A DNA stretch of 64,000 nucleotides from Sediminibacterium sp. (GCF_019264485.1 NZ_JAHVAA010000015.1:124001-188000), one strand, 5' to 3'. Shown: positions 54,866 through 64,000, counted from the stretch's first letter. Translations and numbers: made by a program. The notes: generated by a model from the letters alone, not told the origin.

Positions 54866-56158
54866 TTATTTTTTCTTCATCAATGCTTCAATCTCTTCTA
54901 CAGTAATGGGGATGTTTTTCATCAGGTCTGTATTTCCATTACGGGTGATCCAGAAATTATTTTCGATACGTATACCCATTTGTTCTTCTTCAATATAAAT
55001 ACCCGGTTCTATGGTAAAAACCATTCCTGCTTTAACAGGTTGTGTTTTAGTGCCCAAATCATGGACATCAATACCCAGGTGGTGTGATATACCATGATAG
55101 AGATATTTTCGATAGGCGCGGTTTTCGGGTGTTTCGTTCTTTACATCCGATTTTTTCAGCAACCCTATCTTTAAAAACTGCTGTGTGGCTTCCTCTCCTA
55201 CTTTCTCTGTGTAATCAACAATGGTAATTCCAGGTTTTAAAATGCTTTTGGCATAGTTGTGCAAATGTAAACAGGCATTGTAAACTGTTTTTTGCCGGCG
55301 TGTGAACTTACCATTAACTGGTACAGTTCTGGTAAGATCGGCACAATAACCGCCATATTCTGCTCCGAAATCCATTAACACCATCTCTCCATCCTTACAC
55401 TCCTGGTTATTTGATACATAGTGAAGAATACGGGCACGGTCGCCACCGGCAATAATACTTCCGTAGGCAGGACCTGTTGCACGCTGACTATAAAAATCAT
55501 GGTAGATTTCTGCTTCAATTTCATATTCCATTACACCGGGTTTAATAAAACCCAGCAGGCGACGGAATGTATGATCTGTAATATCAATGGCTTTCTGTAA
55601 TACGGCTACTTCATCTTTGGTTTTGATGGCCCGCAATGAACGCATGATTTTTGCTGCACGATGGTAGGTATGCAGTGGGTATCTCTCACGCATTTCATCT
55701 ACAAAACGGTAGTCGCGGCTCCTGATCTGTGAGGCTTTACGGTCGTTTTCGTTGGTATCGAGGTAAATATGATCGGCCAGGTGAACCCAGGTTTGTAATA
55801 AAGCATCAATACTATCTACCCATACAATGGTTTGTATGCCGGAGATGGCTGTTGCCTCGTTGGTGCGTAATCTTTTTCCATCCCATTTCTCTTTCAATTC
55901 GTTGGGACGAACCAATACCAGCACTTCACGGAATTTGGGGTCTGGACAATCGGGAAACAGCACTACCATTGAATCTTCCTGTGTAATACCACTGAGCCAG
56001 AAAAGATTGCTGTTTTGTTTGAATTTATGAAGGGCGTCGCCATTCATCGGCCATTCGTCGTTGCTCACAAAAATGGCGATGCTGTTGGGAACCATCTCTT
56101 TTACAAATCGTTCCCTATTGGTTATGAAGATGTTAGCATCTAAAGGAAGATATTTCAT
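54866..56158 (-). CDS. pepP: aminopeptidase P (M24B)
   Basis: 430 residues with an N-terminal aminopeptidase P domain and a C-terminal pita-bread metallopeptidase. Metal ligands: MDFGAEYGGYCADLTRTVP (two Asp), HHLGIDVHD (His), FTIEPGIYI (Glu) and IRIENNFWI (Glu). It removes an N-terminal residue before proline. Full length, with no odd features. Confidence 0.94.
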   Translation of the reverse strand: MKYLPLDANIFITNRERFVKEMVPNSIAIFVSNDEWPMNGDALHKFKQNSNLFWLSGITQEDSMVVLFPDCPDPKFREVLVLVRPNELKEKWDGKRLRTNEATAISGIQTIVWVDSIDALLQTWVHLADHIYLDTNENDRKASQIRSRDYRFVDEMRERYPLHTYHRAAKIMRSLRAIKTKDEVAVLQKAIDITDHTFRRLLGFIKPGVMEYEIEAEIYHDFYSQRATGPAYGSIIAGGDRARILHYVSNNQECKDGEMVLMDFGAEYGGYCADLTRTVPVNGKFTRRQKTVYNACLHLHNYAKSILKPGITIVDYTEKVGEEATQQFLKIGLLKKSDVKNETPENRAYRKYLYHGISHHLGIDVHDLGTKTQPVKAGMVFTIEPGIYIEEEQMGIRIENNFWITRNGNTDLMKNIPITVEEIEALMKKK

Positions 56159-56366
56159 GTGTTTATTTTCACTGATTTTAGTTACATGTAATTCGCCAAT
56201 TAATATTCAGGGTTTATAACAACCATTGTTAAGGCTTATTTCATATGGGTCATTTTGGAGTGGCTGCAATATAAAACATAAAGTTTTGCGAGCCTGCTAC
56301 AATTCAACCCACCCTCCTGCCGCAAATGTTAAAAAATAGCCGGTTATCCAGATTGATGATCCATTT

Positions 56367-56403
56367 ACGAATATAATCGTATGTTTACTACGAAATAATT
56401 CGT
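56367..56403. promoter_or_regulatory. pair of ACGAA...TTCGT dyads upstream of the coiled-coil gene
   Basis: ACGAATATAATCGT (56367-56380) and ACGAAATAATTCGT (56390-56403) are similar dyads 23 bases apart, just before the gene at 56424. The pattern TACGAAATAATTCGTCA recalls BlaI/MecI-type operators of Bacteroidota. The regulator is not encoded in this window. Confidence 0.4.
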
Positions 56404-56423
56404 CAATCAATAAAACAATCAAC

Positions 56424-57176
56424 ATGAAAACGATTTTAATCAACAAATGGATAGCTGGTATTGTACTCGCCCTGGCAACGATCAGCTTTACTGCCTGGAA
56501 AGTGGCCGATAAGAAAACCGAGCAACAGGAACCTTCTTTCGAAAATTTCTACCAGGATACAACCAAAACAAAAAAGAAATACAAGTACAGGTATAATGAT
56601 GACAGAGAATACAAAATTCATGATCTGGAAAGAGCCATGAAAGAACTGGATAAAGCTTCCATTGAACTGGACCAGGAGATAAAAATTGATCTCGGCAAAA
56701 TGGAAAAGGAAATGAAAAAAGCGATGGAGGAGATTAAAAAAATTGATGTAGATAAAATTCAGGCAGAAGTTCGTAAAGCCATGAAAGAAGTGGAACTGGC
56801 GCTGAAAGAAATTGATTTCAAAGAGATAGACAAAGAAATGGCAAAAGTAAAAACAGAATTAAAGTCGGAGAAATTCAAACACAATATTGATTTTGATAAA
56901 ATACGCAGCGATGTGGAGAAGGGACTGAATGAAGCAAGGGCGGGTATTGCCACTGCAAAAAAACAACTCACAAAAATCAAGGCTTTTGTTGATGAGCTGG
57001 ATAAAGACGGACTGATTGACAAGGATAAAAATTATAAGATACAGGTGAAAAGCCATAAGCTGTATATAAATGGCAAAGCCCAGTCTGATGATGTAAATAA
57101 AAAATACAGCAAATACCTGGATGAAGACGACTACAGCATAAGCAAAGATGCAGATGATGAAGACATTGAAATCTAA
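56424..57176 (+). CDS. coiled-coil protein with N-terminal membrane segment, unknown function
   Basis: 250 residues. After a hydrophobic N-terminus (IAGIVLALATISFTAWKVA) comes a long lysine/glutamate-rich coiled coil (residues about 60-190: EKEMKKAMEEIKKIDVDKI and similar), then a short acidic tail with repeated Asp/Glu. No conserved motifs I can name. It resembles the C-terminal tails of Bacteroidota M56/BlaR-type proteins but has no M56 domain. The dyads upstream suggest it is regulated. Confidence 0.65.
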   Translation: MKTILINKWIAGIVLALATISFTAWKVADKKTEQQEPSFENFYQDTTKTKKKYKYRYNDDREYKIHDLERAMKELDKASIELDQEIKIDLGKMEKEMKKAMEEIKKIDVDKIQAEVRKAMKEVELALKEIDFKEIDKEMAKVKTELKSEKFKHNIDFDKIRSDVEKGLNEARAGIATAKKQLTKIKAFVDELDKDGLIDKDKNYKIQVKSHKLYINGKAQSDDVNKKYSKYLDEDDYSISKDADDEDIEI

Positions 57177-57182
57177 GCGCTG

Positions 57183-57227
57183 GATAATAGACCATGGCCC
57201 ATGGACCATGGACCATGGTCTATTATC
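57183..57227. repeat. GGTCCAT palindrome, 15-bp perfect arms
   Basis: GATAATAGACCATGG (57183-57197) and its exact complement (57213-57227) enclose CCCATGGACCATGGA. It lies between the convergent coiled-coil and PorP genes, six bases before the PorP stop. Confidence 0.85.
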
Positions 57228-57232
57228 TTATT

Positions 57233-58261
57233 TTAAAATCTCACCGTCGGACATTTTACCCCGTTTCCGCCATTCGAGAAGATTCCGCTTTTGATAATCG
57301 ATATTTCATAAGCCCCTCTTGCCCCATTGATACTGCCGAGGTTAGATGTTGTGGCATCATAATTAAATGTAAAGCGGGTATCATTTACCTGATAACCCAC
57401 CATGGGTATTACCGCATCTTTATGACGATAATACAAACCTAAGATCATTTGTTGTTCTCCATCGCCACTCAGGTTACGGTTGGCATTAAAACCAACTACT
57501 GTTTCCCATGCATTACCCATTTTACTTACATAGATATTCGGATTCACGATCCACAAATCCTGTAATTTGATACTGGCATTTACAAAACCTGTATACCTCC
57601 TGTTTACCCTCGCATCGGCAACATTGGGTGCAAAAAAACTTTCCTGTGGACTATTGATATGCATGGCACTTACACCTGCATTAAAATAAAAATTATCAGA
57701 AGCAAAATACGCATAGTTCATCCCCACGTGCAGGTCTAGATAAGAAGTCTGGCTATACGCAAATGGTTCATTCGAGGGGATATTGATATCAAAAAACTGT
57801 CCGTTCCACTGGTTATCGAAATTTAGTTTACTGATATCAATTCTTTTGGTAACAAGTCCTACGCTAAAACCCCCACTCAATAAACTGTTATACCCGAGCA
57901 TCTGGTGGTATGCCACACTTGCATAGGCATTGGTAGAAACGAGGTTACCACTTCCTGCTTTATCGCTGTACAAGGAGGCACCTGCGCCCATCCAGCCATT
58001 TTCAAAACGATTGGTAAATAATTTGGTGTCGCCCCACAGGCTCATGGTGCGGAAAGGATTGCCTACACTGGCCCACTGGTTCCGGTAATTACCTCCGATA
58101 CGATAATCATAGTCGGGATTAAATCCTGTATTGGCCGGATTCACCAACATGGGTGCATTATAGTATTGCGAGAAATGCAAACCCTGCCCGCTCACTGTAA
58201 TTCCAATGAACAGTAATAATACAAACGCTCCTGTTTTCAACACGCTACGCATATCTGGCAT
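57233..58261 (-). CDS. type IX secretion system outer-membrane protein, PorP/SprF family
   Basis: 342 residues with a signal peptide. The family start QGLHFSQYYNAPMLVNPANTGF is seen (first 20: QGLHFSQYYNAPMLVNPANT), followed by a beta-barrel with many aromatic strand ends. PorP/SprF proteins are needed to hold or export specific surface proteins, usually encoded just upstream. Here the start codon directly follows the stop of the giant PKD protein (TAA then ATG), so the pair is one operon. It is therefore expected to work with that protein. Confidence 0.92.
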   Translation of the reverse strand: MPDMRSVLKTGAFVLLLFIGITVSGQGLHFSQYYNAPMLVNPANTGFNPDYDYRIGGNYRNQWASVGNPFRTMSLWGDTKLFTNRFENGWMGAGASLYSDKAGSGNLVSTNAYASVAYHQMLGYNSLLSGGFSVGLVTKRIDISKLNFDNQWNGQFFDINIPSNEPFAYSQTSYLDLHVGMNYAYFASDNFYFNAGVSAMHINSPQESFFAPNVADARVNRRYTGFVNASIKLQDLWIVNPNIYVSKMGNAWETVVGFNANRNLSGDGEQQMILGLYYRHKDAVIPMVGYQVNDTRFTFNYDATTSNLGSINGARGAYEISIIKSGIFSNGGNGVKCPTVRF

Positions 58262-61200
58262 TTATCGAAGTAATGTAATATCGCCCTTCTTTGACACTTT
58301 ATCGCCGTTGGTAAATTCTATCTGTAAAGTATAATGGTACACATCCTGTGGCTGTATCCTGCCTTTGTACCTGCCATCCCAACCCTCATCCTGGTTATTA
58401 CTCACATATACCTGTACGCCCCATCTGTTGTAAATACGCCAGGTCATTTTATCTATTCCATAACCACGTACAAAAATGCGGTCATTGGTTCCGTCGCCAT
58501 TAGGCGAAAATGCATTAGGCACAACAGCCGTTGCATTCACGGTTACACTGATTGACTGACAGGTAGTATCACTACAGCCCGATGCATTGAATGCAATGAG
58601 ACAGGCATTATAGGTACCGGTTCTGTTGTATAAATGTGGTACGGGAGAATCCGGATCGGTTGTAATGGTACTGTCCCCATCTCCAAATAACCATTTAAAT
58701 GAAACAGCGCCTATTGATCCGTTATTAAAGTTTACGGCTGTATTGGGTTCAGTTGGATTGGGTGTGTATGTGAAAGCTGCTGTAGGGCTACCACTCACTG
58801 TTATAACCTGGGTCGTGGTATCCCGTATATTACAGGTGGCATTGTCTATCGCAATCAGGGTTACGGTATAAGTTCCCGGTGTAGGATATAAATGTGTCGG
58901 GCTGGTTACTGTTGATGTTGTTCCATCACCAAAATTCCAGAAGAATTGTTGTCCGGCCAGTGAAGTATTATTAAACACGGCATTGTATGGTGCACAACCC
59001 ACCGAAGGAGTGGAAAACCTTGCTTCTACATTGGGTGCAATGCGTATTTGTTGTACGATACTGTCTGCATGGTTACAATAATTGGTATCAATTAGTACAA
59101 GTTTCACATCATAAGTACCGCCTGCTGCATAGCTATGTGTTACCAGACCGGGACCAGCAATTCTTGTATTGCCATCACCAAAATCCCAGCGGAAGCTTTG
59201 GTTGGTAAAGGGCTTACCGGCGGGTGCTACTGATGTGTTATTAAACTCAAATACCAGTGACTCGCAGGGAGGAATTTTGGTAGATGTAAATGATAATAAA
59301 GCTTCATCTCCACGTACCCGCATATTGATATAGGCAGTATCGGTAAAATTACAGGTAGTGGAATCAACTGCTACCAGCATTACCCTGTATAATCCGATAT
59401 TATTGAATGTATGCGAAATAGAAGGTGTTGTTGTTCTCACTGCTGGTGAACCATCCCCAAAATGCCACCAGTAAGCTTGACCCTGTGCCAAGGTATCCCT
59501 GAAATCAACTGTTAATGGTACACAACCGGCGGTATCTCTGGCAACACCATTAATGGATGCTTGCAGACCAGCTCCTACGCCTGCGAGGTCGAAGGAGAAT
59601 TTGATGGCGAGTAAGTTACACCTTGCACCTCCGCCCGGAGTAGCTAAATTATTTCTGGACCAGACTCCCGCTGTACCAGGTAATGACTGCGATGAACTAT
59701 TACCTAAACATGAACAAATTGACTGATAAATGGTACCATTTCTATCAAAACGACTGGTTCCGCCATCCACATGATCGCCCAAAGGGACATTGCTTATTGA
59801 AGTGGCACCAAAAAAAGTAGCATACAAAACAGATCTGGCATCCCTTTCAATCACATAGAAATAGACATCCTTTCCATCTGTTTGTGGTTTAAACTGGTCT
59901 GTTCCGGCTGTAAGCAAACCAGTGGTGCCTGATGATGGAAAGTCCTCAGTAATTTCTCCACCCCATCCGGAAACATACACATTCTCACAACGATCTACTA
60001 AGAATGCGGTGGGCGAAATATTGGGTGTACTTCCAGTTATTGTACCAAAGTTTGTTGAAAAAATAAATGCAGATAAATCTGGCTGTAATTTGGAAATAAA
60101 CTGCTTCCCTGTAGCCTGACTTCCATTTGCATTGATTGGTGCATTTACAACAGGCCAGGCAACTGTTGAGGTTCCCATTATGTAGGGGAATCCGTTCCTA
60201 TCAAACTGAATACCGTAAATAAGATCAATACCTGTAGTAGCGAAATAACTTGTTTTAATAATCTGAGAGCCGTCAGGACTTATAATTGATACAAATCCAT
60301 CAGTAGTACCTCCTCTGAATGCAGGAAAGACAACCCCTGTTTTGTCTCCGGGGAAATTATTACTAGCTGTTCCTCCTGCCACATAAATATTTCCATTAAG
60401 CGGATGCGTTGCCAGTACAAATGCAGCATCATCTCCATTGCCCCCTAAAAAAGAACTGAACAGAACAGTATTTAAATCGGAAGTAAGTTTAATAACCACT
60501 CCATCCTGAAAACGTGTTTGTGTTGCAGTACCCGGCGTGGTTTGAAATGCATTATTCGTTACCTGAAAGTTTGGCGACTGTGTAACAGATGCCAGAATTG
60601 GATTTCCTCCTTCATCTAATATAATTTCACTTCTTGCATCATCGCCATAATTTCGGCGTGTTGTTTCCGGAGCAATAGGATTTAAATAATTAGCTCTAAC
60701 ATTAATACCATCGTCACGATTTCCACCAATTCTCAATGAACTAATAATATCAGTACCAGTAGGATTCAATTTTGTAATAATAATATCTGCACCGCCTCCA
60801 CTTCCATATAAACCAAGCCCCCGGGTTGGATATGAATTGCCAGATGTAGTTCTGCCAGCAATAAATAAATTTCCCTGACTATCAACAACTAAACTATGTG
60901 GTTGTTCATTTCCAGTTCCTCCCAAATAAGTAGCATATATTCTATTTGCTCCCGAAGGATCAAATTTTATAATTGCTATATCATTCGGGTTTAATTGTCC
61001 TTCACTTATTCCACCCTGAAACGTTCTTTGAAACGCACCATTACTAACGGGGAAAGTACCAGGTTGGAATACTATCCCCCCTCCATAGAAATTACCCATA
61101 GCATCATATGTTGCTGTAAAGCCCCAATTCTCAGCCGTACTCCCCGAATATCCATAGAACACAATCGACGGATCTACTATCAATGTTGCATCTTTATTAT

Positions 61201-61966
61201 ATGCTCCATTTACTTTAAATCGAACAATATTTCCCTTCACCTCAAAACTACAGGGTATTTCTGTGCGGGTATTACGTGCCAGTTGATAGGTATAGGGTGC
61301 CATTTCCTTCACCTCAATAACCGATGTTTTAATAACCAGTTGCTGATCCTTCACCTTTAACCCATCTACTCCTTCAAAATAAAGATTTACATCATTGATA
61401 TTTCCACCCGGATTCACAATCAGGTCATATTTCAAAGTGCCATTAGCAGTGTAATAGCGAATATCAATATTGGGATAAATATTCCTGAAAGTTACGCCCT
61501 GGTATATCTTGCAGTTGGATGCCCATTTAGATGGGTCATTGCCCAATATATAGTTGTTATAAGAAGCCTGGGCCTTATCTGGAATCACCTGTGCATTTGG
61601 ATTGGCATTCAGGAATTTCACCTGGTAGGCATGCCCCCTCAAAATAAGATTATCTGTTGAACCACCGCCTCCCCCTCTTGAAGGTTCACCTGCGGCGGAT
61701 TTTTTTACGGATGTTGCTGTAGTGGTTGTATGTTGGTGACCTCGCGGATGCGGATTCAGTTTTTCCAGGTCTTCTTCATTGTGCAATAATACCCGGTAAC
61801 CGTCTGCCTGCAGCGCTACCGAACCGATGCCTGTATTGGCTAGGTATAATATTTTTTTATCCCACTGTCCTTTGTTCTCCACAAACTCCAGGTAGTTCTG
61901 CGCATAAGTTACCAGTCCCGTCACAAGCAATAGTACCGTTCCTGCTATTTTCTTCAGTGCTGCCAA
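58262..61966 (-). CDS. giant secreted PKD-domain protein with gliding-type T9SS C-terminal domain
   Basis: 1234 residues with a signal peptide (ALKKIAGTVLLLVTGLVTYA). N-terminal part is an SBBP-like propeller region (VVDSQGNLFIAGRT, DAAFVLATHPLNGNIYVAGG), then four PKD-type domains, each with YWWHFGDGSP-, FRWDFGDGNT-, FFWNFGDGTT- and FKWLFGDGDS-like cores. The end is the type B T9SS signal (PNAFSPNGDGTNDRIFV, IYNRWGVQVY, GWDGRYKGR, ending in KKGDITLLR). It is exported by type IX secretion and probably stays on the surface as an adhesin. Paired with PorP/SprF. Confidence 0.93.
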   Translation of the reverse strand: MAALKKIAGTVLLLVTGLVTYAQNYLEFVENKGQWDKKILYLANTGIGSVALQADGYRVLLHNEEDLEKLNPHPRGHQHTTTTATSVKKSAAGEPSRGGGGGSTDNLILRGHAYQVKFLNANPNAQVIPDKAQASYNNYILGNDPSKWASNCKIYQGVTFRNIYPNIDIRYYTANGTLKYDLIVNPGGNINDVNLYFEGVDGLKVKDQQLVIKTSVIEVKEMAPYTYQLARNTRTEIPCSFEVKGNIVRFKVNGAYNKDATLIVDPSIVFYGYSGSTAENWGFTATYDAMGNFYGGGIVFQPGTFPVSNGAFQRTFQGGISEGQLNPNDIAIIKFDPSGANRIYATYLGGTGNEQPHSLVVDSQGNLFIAGRTTSGNSYPTRGLGLYGSGGGADIIITKLNPTGTDIISSLRIGGNRDDGINVRANYLNPIAPETTRRNYGDDARSEIILDEGGNPILASVTQSPNFQVTNNAFQTTPGTATQTRFQDGVVIKLTSDLNTVLFSSFLGGNGDDAAFVLATHPLNGNIYVAGGTASNNFPGDKTGVVFPAFRGGTTDGFVSIISPDGSQIIKTSYFATTGIDLIYGIQFDRNGFPYIMGTSTVAWPVVNAPINANGSQATGKQFISKLQPDLSAFIFSTNFGTITGSTPNISPTAFLVDRCENVYVSGWGGEITEDFPSSGTTGLLTAGTDQFKPQTDGKDVYFYVIERDARSVLYATFFGATSISNVPLGDHVDGGTSRFDRNGTIYQSICSCLGNSSSQSLPGTAGVWSRNNLATPGGGARCNLLAIKFSFDLAGVGAGLQASINGVARDTAGCVPLTVDFRDTLAQGQAYWWHFGDGSPAVRTTTPSISHTFNNIGLYRVMLVAVDSTTCNFTDTAYINMRVRGDEALLSFTSTKIPPCESLVFEFNNTSVAPAGKPFTNQSFRWDFGDGNTRIAGPGLVTHSYAAGGTYDVKLVLIDTNYCNHADSIVQQIRIAPNVEARFSTPSVGCAPYNAVFNNTSLAGQQFFWNFGDGTTSTVTSPTHLYPTPGTYTVTLIAIDNATCNIRDTTTQVITVSGSPTAAFTYTPNPTEPNTAVNFNNGSIGAVSFKWLFGDGDSTITTDPDSPVPHLYNRTGTYNACLIAFNASGCSDTTCQSISVTVNATAVVPNAFSPNGDGTNDRIFVRGYGIDKMTWRIYNRWGVQVYVSNNQDEGWDGRYKGRIQPQDVYHYTLQIEFTNGDKVSKKGDITLLR

Positions 61967-62024
61967 TCCTCAATTTTTTAATAAGTTACTATAATATACG
62001 TTTCCGGCCCTGTTAAAGTTGTCG

Positions 62025-64000
62025 TCAGGAAATACGGCTCCATGCATTTTTACCTTTCTGTGACCTGAGGTAGTTTTTTAACAGCAAATTCTTTGCCATA
62101 TCCAGTGTTGGATCCTCGTCCACTATCTGCTCGGCCATTGTTTTTGCCAGCTCGAGTAATTCCTTATCATTAACAATACTCGCTACTTTAAAGTTCAATG
62201 CACCGCTCTGTCTGGTACCTGCAATGTCGCCCGGGCCACGCAATTCAAGGTCTTTTTCTGCAATTTTAAACCCGTCATTGGTGGCGCACATAGTATTGAT
62301 CCGTTCTCTGCCTTCTTTGCTTACTTTGGCACCCGTTAATAAAATGCAAAAACTTTTCTCGCTGCCCCTTCCCACCCTTCCACGGAGCTGGTGCAACTGC
62401 GATAAGCCGAATTTTTCTGAGCTTTCTATAACCATAACCGTTGCATTGGGCACATTTACGCCCACTTCTATCACGGTTGTACTCACCATTATCTGTGTAT
62501 CACCACTTACAAAACGTTGCATATTGGTTTCCTTCTGCTCTGCCGGTTGGCGTCCGTGTAGCATACTGATGAGGTACCTGGGTTCGGGGAAAAAGCTTTT
62601 TACCTGCTCATAGCCCTGCATCAGGTCCTCATAACTCAGTTTTTCACTTTCTTCAATCAATGGATATATAAAATAAGCCTGACGACCTTTTTGTATCTCG
62701 GTTTTTACGAAATCCATCACACTGGCCCTTGCCGATTCATTACGGTGAACTGTGGTAATGGGTTGTCTGCCTGGCGGTAATTCATCCATTACACTATAAT
62801 CCAGGTCACCATAGGCAGTCATGGCAAGTGTTCTTGGAATGGGAGTTGCCGTCATCACCAATACATGCGGCGGAACAGCAGCTTTTTCCCATAATTTGGC
62901 CCTTTGTGCCACACCAAAACGGTGTTGTTCATCTACAATTACAATCCCCAGGTTTTTAAACTGTACCACGTCTTCTATTACCGCATGTGTGCCCACCACA
63001 AAATGAATGGTATCGTCCTGTAAGCCGGCCAATATTCTCTTTCTTTCTTTGCCTTTTACGGTACCCGTTAATAAAGCTATTTCAACAGGCATTTCTTTCA
63101 ATAATGCTTTCAGCCCATTGTAATGCTGCTGTGCAAGAATTTCTGTAGGAGCCATCAGACAACTCTGGTAGCCATTGTCTGCTGCCAGTAACATACTCAG
63201 CAAAGCCACAATGGTTTTACCACTGCCTACATCGCCCTGTAACAAACGATTCATCTGGTGTCCGCGGCCGGTATCGGTTCTGATTTCCCTGATTACCCTT
63301 TTCTGTGCACCTGTTAATTCAAAAGGCAGGTAATTGTTGTAAAAATTGTTGAACAGCTCACCCACTTTTTCAAATACTACACCCCTGCTGTTTTTATGTC
63401 GTTCAAGTCGAATCAGGTTCAGTCTTACCTGCGCGATAAAGAGTTCTTCAAATTTGAGTCTTTTGAGTGATCGCTCATATGCCTCCTGTGATACAGGAAA
63501 ATGAATATTGCAATAAGCTTCATAGCGGTTAATCAACTGCTGTTGCGCTATTATATGTTCCGGCAGGTTTTCCGGAATATCCGTTGGTTTAATTTGTGAG
63601 AACAACTGAAAACTAAGTTTGGCCAGTTGCCGCCCATTGAGTCCCCTGGCTTTTAATTTTTCTGTGGCAGGATATACGGGTTCGAGGTATTCTTTCCCAT
63701 CGGCTTTAGCCGCTACAAAAGGTTCTATTTCCGGATGCACCATTTGCGGTCTGCCACTAAAAAAACCGGTGCGACCAAAGACCAGGTATTTTTGTCCGGG
63801 TACCAGGTTTTTCTGCACCCAGCTAATTCCCTGGAACCAGGTGAGTTCGAGGCTGCCTGTTTCATCTTTTAATTGAGCCACCAATCTTTTGGCCCTGCCT
63901 GCACCTAATATTTCAAACTGTTGTAAAACACCTGCTACCTGTACAAAATCGGTTTGATAATTAATGCTGCTTATCTTATTTACCTTGGTCTTATCAATAT
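62025..64000 (-). CDS. recG: ATP-dependent DNA helicase RecG, start beyond window
   Basis: At least 658 residues; the frame stays open to the right edge. RecG remodels stalled replication forks. The N-terminal wedge domain begins in this window (RAKRLVAQLKDETGSLEL). Walker A is LLQGDVGSGKTIVALL, motif II is VDEQHRFG, motif III is TATPIPRTLAM, and motifs V-VI appear as STTVIEVGVNVPNAT and QLRGRVGRG. Full helicase core and C-terminal RecG segment (SGALNFKVASI) are present. A stop-to-start spacing of 58 bases separates it from the giant surface protein. Confidence 0.95.
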   Translation of the reverse strand, partial: IDKTKVNKISSINYQTDFVQVAGVLQQFEILGAGRAKRLVAQLKDETGSLELTWFQGISWVQKNLVPGQKYLVFGRTGFFSGRPQMVHPEIEPFVAAKADGKEYLEPVYPATEKLKARGLNGRQLAKLSFQLFSQIKPTDIPENLPEHIIAQQQLINRYEAYCNIHFPVSQEAYERSLKRLKFEELFIAQVRLNLIRLERHKNSRGVVFEKVGELFNNFYNNYLPFELTGAQKRVIREIRTDTGRGHQMNRLLQGDVGSGKTIVALLSMLLAADNGYQSCLMAPTEILAQQHYNGLKALLKEMPVEIALLTGTVKGKERKRILAGLQDDTIHFVVGTHAVIEDVVQFKNLGIVIVDEQHRFGVAQRAKLWEKAAVPPHVLVMTATPIPRTLAMTAYGDLDYSVMDELPPGRQPITTVHRNESARASVMDFVKTEIQKGRQAYFIYPLIEESEKLSYEDLMQGYEQVKSFFPEPRYLISMLHGRQPAEQKETNMQRFVSGDTQIMVSTTVIEVGVNVPNATVMVIESSEKFGLSQLHQLRGRVGRGSEKSFCILLTGAKVSKEGRERINTMCATNDGFKIAEKDLELRGPGDIAGTRQSGALNFKVASIVNDKELLELAKTMAEQIVDEDPTLDMAKNLLLKNYLRSQKGKNAWSRIS

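Overview
The window looks like chromosome from a Bacteroidota bacterium, most likely Chitinophagaceae-like. Supporting signs are a type IX secretion PorP/SprF gene next to a giant PKD protein with a gliding-type C-terminal domain, several matches to the Bacteroidota -7 promoter element TAnnTTTG, a Kdo transferase, a NamZ (DUF1343) muramidase, a DUF5694 protein and CcmB/C/D haem-export genes. Most genes are housekeeping or ordinary accessory genes of moderate GC. Gene names are my reading of motifs; no database search was run.

Layout. 1-3.5 kb: three hydrolases, then cyanophycinase. 3.6-6.2 kb: cyanophycin synthetase, divergent from it. 6.4 kb: tRNA-Gln(UUG) with a strong terminator. 6.6-15.2 kb: a mostly AT-rich accessory island downstream of the tRNA. 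It carries a possible ADP-ribosyltransferase-fold toxin with a 57-residue partner, a YceI protein with a membrane-bound winged-helix regulator, a lone nuclease-NACHT protein (candidate phage defence) and an HTH-ImmA/IrrE protease operon with two matching operators. Fragments resembling tRNA 3' ends and tRNA terminators are scattered through this island. 15.3-28.5 kb: tricorn-like protease, serine hydrolase, DUF5694, NamZ, a DoxX/DUF1801/VOC operon, AHSA1 and GlxA-type regulator, ferritin, a TolB-like propeller, GNAT and VOC. 28.6-33 kb: nucleotide-sugar operon (DegT aminotransferase, UDP-glucose dehydrogenase, UDP-xylose synthase, RmlD). 33-43 kb: Kdo transferase, thymidine kinase, CcmB, AMP nucleosidase, a lone HSDR_N nuclease domain, glutamate dehydrogenase, CcmD/CcmC, a fused peptide ABC ATPase and QueA. 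43.5-50.4 kb: ABC permease, Xre-RES toxin-antitoxin pair, SppA, FolK, deoxynucleoside kinase and an MFS transporter. 50.5-57 kb: M1 peptidase, nitroreductase, RsmI-PurS-PssA, PepP and a coiled-coil protein. 57.2-64 kb: PorP/SprF, PKD-CTD giant protein and RecG (cut by the window end).

The most striking structure no single gene explains is a set of long, near-perfect palindromes in intergenic DNA. At least ten unrelated sequence families share one design: arms made of a short word repeated in tandem. They sit at the 3' ends of genes and I found none in the divergent promoter regions. Two copies of one family even supply the stop codon of the gene they follow. A branched palindromic element near 18.8 kb and the operator pair near 15.1 kb are other non-coding structures worth checking.
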